NCBI GenBank assembly: GCA_022448705.1
Contig: JAKUUF010000104.1
Location: 1-5,218, forward strand
DNA length: 5,218 nucleotides
DNA from: SAR324 cluster bacterium
Lineage (GTDB): Bacteria > SAR324 > NAC60-12
Direction: 5' to 3'
This document shows positions 1 to 4,834 of the stretch, in pieces. The stretch's first letter is position 1; every line of letters begins with the position of its first letter. Position numbers and translations under genes: made by a program. Under the pieces are notes generated by a model. The model did no database searches and was not told the DNA's origin. It saw only the letters and a list, made by a program, of their open reading frames with translations.

Positions 1-84
1 TTTGCTGCCGCTGATCCACGCTCCGCCATGGATTTGCAAAATTGACGGAAGGTTTCTTTTTGAACCTCTTGGACGGTAAATATC
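1..84 (-). pseudogene. Continuation of alpha/beta-hydrolase past an in-frame stop; HGGAW oxyanion-hole segment, cut by window edge
   Basis: Reading straight on in the frame of the upstream membrane-domain ORF, the 28 codons after the TAG at 85-87 begin DIYRPRGSK and reach IHGGAWISGSK at the window edge. D-(V/I)-Y-R-P followed about 15 residues later by HGG(A/G)W is the hallmark entry into the catalytic domain of HSL/BD-FAE-like esterases and lipases, where the HGG glycines form the oxyanion hole. No ATG or GTG occurs in this stretch, and the only TTG (37-39) lies just before HGG, so it has no credible start of its own. I therefore read it as the body of the gene whose N-terminal part is at 85-579. 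The catalytic Ser, Asp and His would lie outside the window. It is a pseudogene unless the TAG is read through or is a sequence error. Confidence 0.72.
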
Positions 85-579
85 CTATTTAAGCTTTAAA
101 TCATTTTCCTGATGAAATTCCTGATCATGTATGATTTCAATCCGTGGGTCATCAAAAACTGTATTCGGATCGAACCAGCAGTGCCAGTTAATGTCCTGTA
201 TGCTTTCGGGAGGGTTGAAGTTTGCTGCAGCATTATTCCAGCTATTGCCTAACTGCTGTTCCATTTTCTTGTCAAGACGTTGGGGTGAATTGAATATTAT
301 CCATAGACGAAGAGTCAAAGTACTCCATCCTGTGAGATGCACAATAAGCCCTCCCCAGCCTATAGGATGGCTGAAAATATCCGAAAATGAAAAAAGGAGA
401 AGTATGCCGAAATTAAGCAGAATCCATTGAGGGAGCAAGTCACCAATCAGCCACCCTGTGACATAGGATAAGAGTATTGCGGGAAATGAGGAGCGTCTTC
501 TGTCTGCCAGGGGTTTGAAGACATTGAGTGTCAATAAAACTGAACCCAATGTCCAGACTAGGAAAAAAATTGTGACCAT
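85..579 (-). CDS. Membrane-anchored N-terminal portion of an alpha/beta-hydrolase, ending at an in-frame TAG
   Basis: This 164-residue ORF has three or four hydrophobic segments (about residues 3-22, 32-66 and 72-96) and then a soluble linker that is acidic near its end (about 100-164). Taken alone it would be a hypothetical membrane protein. The linker ends in NDLKLK followed by TAG and then DIYRP. The usual pattern before this junction is x-L-x-L-D-V-Y-R-P, so the stop sits where a hydrophobic residue, typically Leu, is expected; TTG to TAG is one base change. The protein is thus best read as the anchor of a membrane-bound esterase. The ATG at 577-579 has no Shine-Dalgarno sequence. The frame stays open to the TAA at 670-672 and encodes a plausible amphipathic stretch (QYIQQQVNRGSASLYYSR), so the ancestral N-terminus was probably longer. 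It lies 123 bases downstream of rpsI on the same strand with no clear terminator between them. Confidence 0.7.
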   Translation of the reverse strand: MVTIFFLVWTLGSVLLTLNVFKPLADRRRSSFPAILLSYVTGWLIGDLLPQWILLNFGILLLFSFSDIFSHPIGWGGLIVHLTGWSTLTLRLWIIFNSPQRLDKKMEQQLGNSWNNAAANFNPPESIQDINWHCWFDPNTVFDDPRIEIIHDQEFHQENDLKLK

Positions 580-654
580 GCGGCTATAATAAAGCGATGC
601 AGAGCCCCTATTTACTTGCTGCTGAATGTATTGAAAAGCCGGAGAACTACTAAT
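580..654 (-). other. In-frame, protein-like upstream extension of the hydrolase without a standard start codon
   Basis: Twenty-five codons directly upstream of the ATG at 579 are open and look like coding sequence: ISSSPAFQYIQQQVNRGSAS, then LYYSR. They run smoothly into the first membrane helix. No ATG, GTG or TTG occurs in frame between the TAA at 670-672 and the ATG at 577-579. The first candidate is ATT at 652-654, with only a loose purine-rich stretch (GGAAACTGAG) upstream. ATT starts are rare but real (infC is the known example). Alternatives are that ATG mutated to ATT in a decaying gene, or that translation simply begins at 579. Confidence 0.4.
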
Positions 655-702
655 GAACTCAGTTTCCGTTTACTCAACAGCTGCTGATTCAAAAAAGTAG
701 GT

Positions 703-1104
703 TCAGCGTTTGGAATATTGATATTTTTTTCTGGATCCGGGCTGTCCGTATTTTTTTCTTTCTACTTTGCGGGAGTCACGGGTCAGCATGCCGGCTTTTT
801 TTAAAGCGTCACGCGAATTTTCCGTAGCAAGTAGAAGTGCACGTGAAATACCATGCCGAATAGCCCCTGCCTGACCTGACAAGCCACCTCCGTGGACATT
901 TACTATGATATCGAATTTTTGAAGAGAATCAGTAATTTCCAGGGGCTGACGGAGGATCATTTTGAGTGTATCTCTGCCAAAATATTCTTCAACGGGTCGT
1001 TTGTTTACAACAATATTTCCATCACCAGGTCTGAGGTAAACACGGGCAACGGAGTCTTTTCTGCGTCCAGTGCCGTAATATTGTACAGTTGCAGGTTTTT
1101 CCAT
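703..1104 (-). CDS. rpsI: 30S ribosomal protein S9 (uS9)
   Basis: A 133-residue basic protein of normal length for bacterial S9. It starts with the typical YGTGRRKDSVARVYL segment and carries the S9 signature GGGLSGQAGAIRHGISRAL at residues 72-90. It ends in the conserved SKR tail, whose last basic residues reach the P-site tRNA in the assembled 30S subunit. It lies 3 bases after the rplM stop (TGA, TAC, ATG), the classic L13-S9 operon order. The bases before its ATG, inside the end of rplM, show no convincing Shine-Dalgarno sequence, so translation is probably coupled to termination of rplM. It ends with TGA. No frameshift or unusual residue was seen. Confidence 0.98.
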   Translation of the reverse strand: MEKPATVQYYGTGRRKDSVARVYLRPGDGNIVVNKRPVEEYFGRDTLKMILRQPLEITDSLQKFDIIVNVHGGGLSGQAGAIRHGISRALLLATENSRDALKKAGMLTRDSRKVERKKYGQPGSRKKYQYSKR

Positions 1105-1107
1105 GTA

Positions 1108-1551
1108 TCAAATATTCAATGGCTGAGGTTGTTGAGATTCGTGAGGATGTGTTGCGCCTGCATAAACTTTCAAACGAAGGAGAGAGCGCCTGTTTAAAGC
1201 GTTTTTTGGCATCATTCCTTTAACAGCTCCTTCTAAAATGCGTTCAGGATGTTTTTTCTGTAATTCATAAAATTTGGTACTTTTGATTCCTCCGGGATAT
1301 CCAGTGTGCCGATAATACATTTTGTCCTCATCTTTATTCCCGCTAACATGTATTTTTTCAGCGTTAACTACTATCACAAAGTCTCCTGTATCAACATGTG
1401 GAGAAAAAATCGCTTTATGTTTTCCTCTCAGTGCATGGGCGATTCGTGTAGCCACACGACCTAATGTTTTACCTTCAGCGTCCACTATCCACCAGTCCCT
1501 GCGGCAGGTACCATTGTAAAAATCTTCTTTTTTGGCGAATTTAGTTTTCAT
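1108..1551 (-). CDS. rplM: 50S ribosomal protein L13 (uL13)
   Basis: A 147-residue protein, close to the usual 142-150 for bacterial L13, an early-assembling 23S rRNA-binding protein of the large subunit. Diagnostic segments are WWIVDAEGKTLGRVAT (20-35), LRGKHKAIFSPHVDTGDFV (41-59), YRHTGYPGGIK (80-90), the L13 signature around KGMMPKN (111-117) and VYAGATHPHESQQP (129-142). It is the first gene of the rplM-rpsI pair. The ATG at 1549-1551 is preceded by only a weak GAG-type ribosome-binding sequence. In E. coli L13 represses its own operon through the mRNA leader. Here the roughly 75-base inferred leader contains a small hairpin that could serve a similar purpose, but this is inference. Confidence 0.98.
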   Translation of the reverse strand: MKTKFAKKEDFYNGTCRRDWWIVDAEGKTLGRVATRIAHALRGKHKAIFSPHVDTGDFVIVVNAEKIHVSGNKDEDKMYYRHTGYPGGIKSTKFYELQKKHPERILEGAVKGMMPKNALNRRSLLRLKVYAGATHPHESQQPQPLNI

Positions 1552-1591
1552 TATTAACTCATTATTTATTTCATCTGCATCCTGTCTGAAT

Positions 1592-1605
1592 TCCCTTAGC
1601 AGGGA
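1592..1605 (-). promoter_or_regulatory. Hairpin in the rplM leader
   Basis: On the transcribed strand TCCCT-GCTA-AGGGA forms a 5-bp stem with a 4-base loop, about 40 bases upstream of the rplM ATG. It is not followed by a U-tract in the direction of rplM transcription, so it is not a terminator for the upstream cyclase gene. A leader hairpin before rplM fits L13 autoregulation as known in E. coli, but the stem is short and no sequence match to the E. coli site is claimed. Confidence 0.25.
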
Positions 1606-1633
1606 GAAAGGCTTTTTTTATTCAAACTGTTAA

Positions 1634-1662
1634 ATTATTCCGGATATTCAGTGTTTATGCAA
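1634..1662 (-). promoter_or_regulatory. Candidate sigma-70-type promoter for rplM-rpsI
   Basis: On the minus strand TTGCAT (1657-1662) and AATAAT (1634-1639) are separated by exactly 17 bases. The -10 box matches TATAAT at 5 of 6 positions; the -35 box keeps only TTG. Transcription would start near 1627, giving a leader of about 75 bases before rplM. It is the best-spaced pair I could find in the 165-base gap between the cyclase gene and rplM, but such matches are common in AT-rich DNA. Confidence 0.35.
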
Positions 1663-1716
1663 GATCATAATAATTTTTGTAGAAAAAAATCGATAACTCA
1701 GTAAATTTAACGAAGT

Positions 1717-3129
1717 TTAAGCAGCAACTACTTTATTTCTTCCACTTGCCTTACCATCGTATAAACATTCATCAGCTTTTTTCAACAATAGTTCCTTGGT
1801 ATCGGCATCATCAGGGTAAGTTGCTATACCAAAAGTACAAGTTATGTTCCCCATGGGCTGTTGCTCCTGGAACTGGATATTCTCTTCAGAAATTGCCACG
1901 CGAAGCTTGTTTCCGATCAGTACTGCATTTTCTTTTGAACAATTCGGCAGGATTACAACAAATTCTTCTCCACCGAACCTGGCGGCAAGGTCACCTCTCC
2001 GAATCCTGCTTTTAAGTATTGAGCCAATGCTGGCCAGCACAATATCTCCCATCTGATGTCCATGAGCATCATTGTAATATTTGAAGTGATCCACATCAGC
2101 CATTATTAATGAAAAAGACTGCTTTTCTTCCGGAAAAAGGGTTACCAGTGCATCCAGGAATTCATCCAATCTTCTTCGGTTTGCCAATCCCGTAAGTTTG
2201 TCAGTATCTGCTTCGATTACTACCTGTTCCAGCTCTTTCTGGCGATAATGGTCATTTCTAAATTTCGTCAATACATGCTGCAGATCAAATTCAGCAAATG
2301 GTTTGATTAAAAAGTCTGTTACGCCCAGTCTTGCAAGAAATATCCGGTTATCCTCTTTTCTACAAAATCTGCTGATTACCATAATGGGTGCCGAAAATGA
2401 GTTGCAGATATCAGTAATCTTCTGAATCGAATCTTTTTTAGATTTGTTTCCACTTATGTTCTCAGGATCAACAATCAGCAGGTCAAAACGATTCTCAAAC
2501 TGCTTTTCAACAAATTCCTGAAAAGACTCAATTTGAATAACATTTGCCTTGTTCCAGATTTTTCCCAGTGTGGAACTGATCAGTGCACGTGATTTTTTAT
2601 CAGTGTCCAGGATGCCAATTACTATGGATGAATCTTTCTGTGAGCGTACATTTTTTTTCAGTAGGGACTGAGCTGTTGCATGTTTAAGTTTTTCTGCGAG
2701 TATGTGTGAAAATACCAGATATGCAACAGAAACTTCAGTGTCATCATCAGCTGCTTTGAACAGTTGATAAGGAAAAATCACAACTTTTGATTGTTCTTCT
2801 GAAATGACATCAGCAAAGTGGTTTGATTCCCCTGCAATAACAGATAGTTCGCCAACCAAATCACCAGGATTATTAAGGCGCATAATAAATTGTGCCTCAG
2901 ATGTCACTGCAAGGGAACCTTCCAGCAGAACAATTAATTCCGGAGGATTGTTTTGATCTTTACGGATAAGGTATTCGTCAGCATTCAATGTAATCAAATC
3001 ACTCTGACGAAGCATTTCTTTGAGATGGGACTTGCTGATCTTGCGAAAATATCGACCGGAACTGATTATGTCAGCATAATGATCAAGTTCCGTAGAGCTC
3101 TTGGGAAAGGAAAGAGGTTTACGTTGCAT
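1717..3129 (-). CDS. Diguanylate cyclase with N-terminal cNMP-binding-like and receiver domains
   Basis: A soluble 470-residue protein in three parts. Residues about 28-150 form a cyclic-nucleotide-binding-like beta-barrel (PGDLVGELSVIAGE at 88-101). Residues about 168-292 form a receiver domain with an acidic pocket (D175/D177), likely phosphoacceptor D221 in FDLLIVDPEN, S253 and K276 in IKPF. Residues about 305-470 form a GGDEF domain. The GGDEF part has every expected element: DKLTGLANRRR, ADVDHFKYYNDAHGHQMGD, the active-site GGEEF at 386-390, and an RxxD allosteric site (R377-D380) five residues before it. It should therefore make cyclic di-GMP from two GTP, with product inhibition. In the first domain the Arg-Ser pair that grips the cAMP phosphate in CAP is replaced by His-Phe (SNHFADV), so it probably does not bind cAMP in the usual way. 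It starts with ATG behind a weak purine-rich site (AAGAAAGA). It is divergent from prsW. Confidence 0.95.
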   Translation of the reverse strand: MQRKPLSFPKSSTELDHYADIISSGRYFRKISKSHLKEMLRQSDLITLNADEYLIRKDQNNPPELIVLLEGSLAVTSEAQFIMRLNNPGDLVGELSVIAGESNHFADVISEEQSKVVIFPYQLFKAADDDTEVSVAYLVFSHILAEKLKHATAQSLLKKNVRSQKDSSIVIGILDTDKKSRALISSTLGKIWNKANVIQIESFQEFVEKQFENRFDLLIVDPENISGNKSKKDSIQKITDICNSFSAPIMVISRFCRKEDNRIFLARLGVTDFLIKPFAEFDLQHVLTKFRNDHYRQKELEQVVIEADTDKLTGLANRRRLDEFLDALVTLFPEEKQSFSLIMADVDHFKYYNDAHGHQMGDIVLASIGSILKSRIRRGDLAARFGGEEFVVILPNCSKENAVLIGNKLRVAISEENIQFQEQQPMGNITCTFGIATYPDDADTKELLLKKADECLYDGKASGRNKVVAA

Positions 3130-3197
3130 CAGGATCTTTCTTGACTTTCATCCAGATTGTTGCAGTCTTCCTCAATTCAAGGTGTAATACAGAGTGT

Positions 3198-3211
3198 GTT
3201 TTCCAGAAAAC
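3198..3211. repeat. Perfect inverted repeat (operator-like) between divergent cyclase and prsW genes
   Basis: GTTTTC-CA-GAAAAC is a 14-base site with perfect 6-base arms around a 2-base centre. It lies in the 127-base gap between the start codons of the cyclase gene (69 bases away) and prsW (46 bases away). The short centre does not allow a stable RNA hairpin, so a dimeric repressor or activator site is the more natural reading. No regulator is identified and the site could be chance. Confidence 0.3.
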
Positions 3212-3251
3212 TATGTCATGAATCAAAAGCAATCACAACATATAGAATAAG

Positions 3252-3256
3252 AAGGA
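3252..3256 (+). promoter_or_regulatory. Shine-Dalgarno sequence abutting the prsW start codon
   Basis: AAGGA (part of AAGAAGGA) touches the ATG at 3257 with no spacer, whereas 5-9 bases is normal. An in-frame TAA at 3248-3250 prevents an earlier start. Initiation may instead use the TTG at 3260 (3-base spacer) or the TTG at 3269 (12-base spacer). The resulting proteins differ by only one or four residues. Confidence 0.4.
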
Positions 3257-3988
3257 ATGTTGCCAATTTTGGGAATTGTACTTGTTCCAGGAATTCTCTG
3301 GGGCTGGGTGTTTTACCATGCCCAGCGTTACAAAAAAGTATACCTGCCGCTGCTGCTGGTATTATTTGTTGGTGGAATGGCATGTGGTTTTTTGGCACTG
3401 GTTCTCAATCATGCTGTTGAAAAATACACACTTTTCTGGCCGGACGCTGCTATTCCACAGATTGAATTGTTTGGTAAATCAATTCCTCTGCTTGGTTCAG
3501 GCTTTTGGTTTCTTGTTGGGTTTAATGAAGAGTTTTCAAAATTGCTTGTATTATTGGCCGTGGTTTATCCAAGTCGTCACCTGGAGGAACCATTTGATGG
3601 GATTCTCTATGCTGCAGTAGTTTCTGTAGGATTTGCAACAATGGAGAATTTTTACTATTTGGACCAGTTTGGTGTAGCTGTGGTCACTACCAGAACTGTG
3701 ATAACCATTCCCGCCCATGCTTTCATGAGTGTGCCGATGGGCTATTTTGTAGCAAAATCTCGTATGCAGCTGGATAAAGGTAAAGTAAAGAAAAACAGAT
3801 ATTATTTGCCGATGATCACAGTGCTCCAGGGCTGGTTAATTTCTGCTTTTCTGCATGGATTTTATGACTTTTTATTGTCAATGAAAATGGAGAGAGAAGC
3901 ATATTTACAAATAATATTGATGGGAGGCATAAGCTTTTTTCTTGGGAGATCTGCGTTAAAAGCGAGTAAGATTAAGCTGAAAAATTGA
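3257..3988 (+). CDS. prsW: PrsW-family intramembrane metalloprotease
   Basis: A 243-residue polytopic membrane protein with about seven hydrophobic segments (about 1-20, 30-52, 82-104, 115-136, 139-166, 185-207, 216-232). PrsW-family motifs appear in order: FNEEFSK (EExxK; E91, E92, K95), a DG (114-115) followed by FATMEN (E130, N131), R146 with HAFMSVPMGYF (H154), and FLHGFYDF (H200, D204). The acidic and His residues are the likely catalytic and metal-binding groups. In Bacillus subtilis PrsW makes the first cut in the anti-sigma factor RsiW to release sigma-W. No sigma/anti-sigma pair lies in this window, so the substrate here is unknown. Family assignment is firm; the signalling role is inference. 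The gene is transcribed alone, divergent from the cyclase and convergent with the dioxygenase gene 17 bases away. Confidence 0.93.
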   Translation: MLPILGIVLVPGILWGWVFYHAQRYKKVYLPLLLVLFVGGMACGFLALVLNHAVEKYTLFWPDAAIPQIELFGKSIPLLGSGFWFLVGFNEEFSKLLVLLAVVYPSRHLEEPFDGILYAAVVSVGFATMENFYYLDQFGVAVVTTRTVITIPAHAFMSVPMGYFVAKSRMQLDKGKVKKNRYYLPMITVLQGWLISAFLHGFYDFLLSMKMEREAYLQIILMGGISFFLGRSALKASKIKLKN

Positions 3989-3995
3989 ATTTATC

Positions 3996-4013
3996 CGGAT
4001 TTTAGTTAATCCG
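3996..4013. terminator. Small hairpin at the prsW / dioxygenase convergence point
   Basis: CGGATT-TTAGTT-AATCCG forms a perfect 6-bp stem with a 6-base loop between the convergent prsW and dioxygenase genes. Its right arm overlaps the last codons of the dioxygenase gene. There is no strong T-tract directly after the stem on either strand, so termination would be weak. This is the only candidate for a shared terminator in the 17-base gap. Confidence 0.3.
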
Positions 4014-4809
4014 TATCATACACCTCGTGCTTAAGCTTTTCTGATTCTGCCTGGTAGGTGACCATGGCGGGGTCAAAGTCATTTGTGCAAACCGGTTCCG
4101 GTAGAAAATGATTAAAGCGGTCCTGGCCACGAACAGGCAGGACAGATTCCCTTTGAGTTTTTTTTTGTTTCATCCGGGGAGTGAGGTACTGCAAGGAGAG
4201 GCCTATCCGTCGGTCATCGGATTTGTTAGGATGTGAGGCGTGAGCAACCCAGCCATGGTGAAGGGAAGCTTCTCCTGGCTGAAGTTCAATGCTCACTGCC
4301 TTATCCTCGTCTACTTCCATTTCCAGTTCCTGACCCCGATGAAGGATGTTATTTTTTCCGTAGGTGTCGTGATGCGGATTTTCTCCATCAAGATGCGAGC
4401 CGGGAAGCATCTTCATACATCCGCGTTCTGGAGTAGATGGGGAGAGGGCCACCCATGCTGTAACAAGTTCTTCGCCATCCAATCCCCAATATGTCAGATC
4501 CTGGTGCCATGAGATGTACTTTGTATTGCGTGGCTCCTTGATTACGTAAGCCCCGTCCCAAAGCAGAATGTCCGGTCCAAGCAGATCTTCAACAGCATCC
4601 AGAAGAGCAGGATTACGGGCAATTTCTGCAGCAGATTTCATCAGCAGGTAGGGCTTGTGACGATAATGCATCGGACCATATTTGGTCTCAATTTCTTCCA
4701 ATCTTCTACGATGATTAGCAGTTTCTGCTGCATCAAGTATACGAACAGGGAAGATAAATCCATCACGCCTGTATTGTTCCTGTTCTGCTTGACTTAGTTT
4801 TAGGTTCAT
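4006..4809 (-). CDS. Phytanoyl-CoA dioxygenase (PhyH) family Fe(II)/2-oxoglutarate-dependent oxygenase
   Basis: A cytoplasmic protein of 267 residues in the PhyH superfamily, which hydroxylates small substrates using Fe(II), O2 and 2-oxoglutarate. Visible landmarks are LSQAEQEQYRRDGFIFPV at the N-terminus, LDAVEDLLGPDILLW (70-84), the iron-binding WHQD (H102, D104), TAWVALSPSTPERGCMKMLP (117-136) with GSH following, the distal iron-ligand His in VAHASHPN (H190), and SDDRRIGLSLQYL, whose Arg (R200 or R201) should hold the 2-oxoglutarate carboxylate. The Asp of HxD is present, so it is a hydroxylase type, not a SyrB2-like halogenase. The ATG at 4807-4809 is chosen because AGGA sits 5 bases upstream; a longer reading from TTG at 4842 would overlap the preceding stop and lacks a ribosome-binding site. 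It follows the HD-domain gene by 25 bases, evidently one operon. The substrate is not deducible; a phosphonate-like compound is a hypothesis from context. Confidence 0.93.
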   Translation of the reverse strand: MNLKLSQAEQEQYRRDGFIFPVRILDAAETANHRRRLEEIETKYGPMHYRHKPYLLMKSAAEIARNPALLDAVEDLLGPDILLWDGAYVIKEPRNTKYISWHQDLTYWGLDGEELVTAWVALSPSTPERGCMKMLPGSHLDGENPHHDTYGKNNILHRGQELEMEVDEDKAVSIELQPGEASLHHGWVAHASHPNKSDDRRIGLSLQYLTPRMKQKKTQRESVLPVRGQDRFNHFLPEPVCTNDFDPAMVTYQAESEKLKHEVYDTD

Positions 4810-4814
4810 TTTAT

Positions 4815-4818
4815 TCCT
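4815..4818 (-). promoter_or_regulatory. Ribosome-binding site deciding the dioxygenase start
   Basis: On the minus strand AGGA lies 5 bases (ATAAA) before the ATG at 4807-4809. This supports that ATG over the in-frame TTG at 4840-4842, which has no comparable site and overlaps the stop of the upstream HD gene. Confidence 0.7.
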
Positions 4819-4834
4819 GGTGGGAAAACTTAAT

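Noticed and set aside
674..687. TCAACAG/CTGCTGA near-palindrome downstream of rpsI
   Set aside because: One arm mismatch, no loop for an RNA hairpin and no T-tract beside it, so neither a terminator nor a supportable operator.
653..700. Plus-strand 15-codon ORF (MNSVSVYSTAADSKK) preceded by GGAG at good spacing
   Set aside because: It lies opposite the protein-like extension of the hydrolase gene, is very short and has no recognisable content; a chance ORF is more likely.
892..1197. Plus-strand ORF of about 100 codons across rpsI and rplM
   Set aside because: Antisense shadow of two well-conserved ribosomal protein genes; its translation resembles no known protein.
1561..1585. Tiny upstream ORFs before rplM (MQMK and MS, each followed by a stop)
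   Set aside because: Too short to distinguish from chance in an AT-rich leader and without a clear ribosome-binding site.
3276..3620. Plus-strand ORF of 114 codons in another frame of prsW
   Set aside because: Out-of-frame shadow; the frame at 3257-3988 carries all the PrsW motifs.
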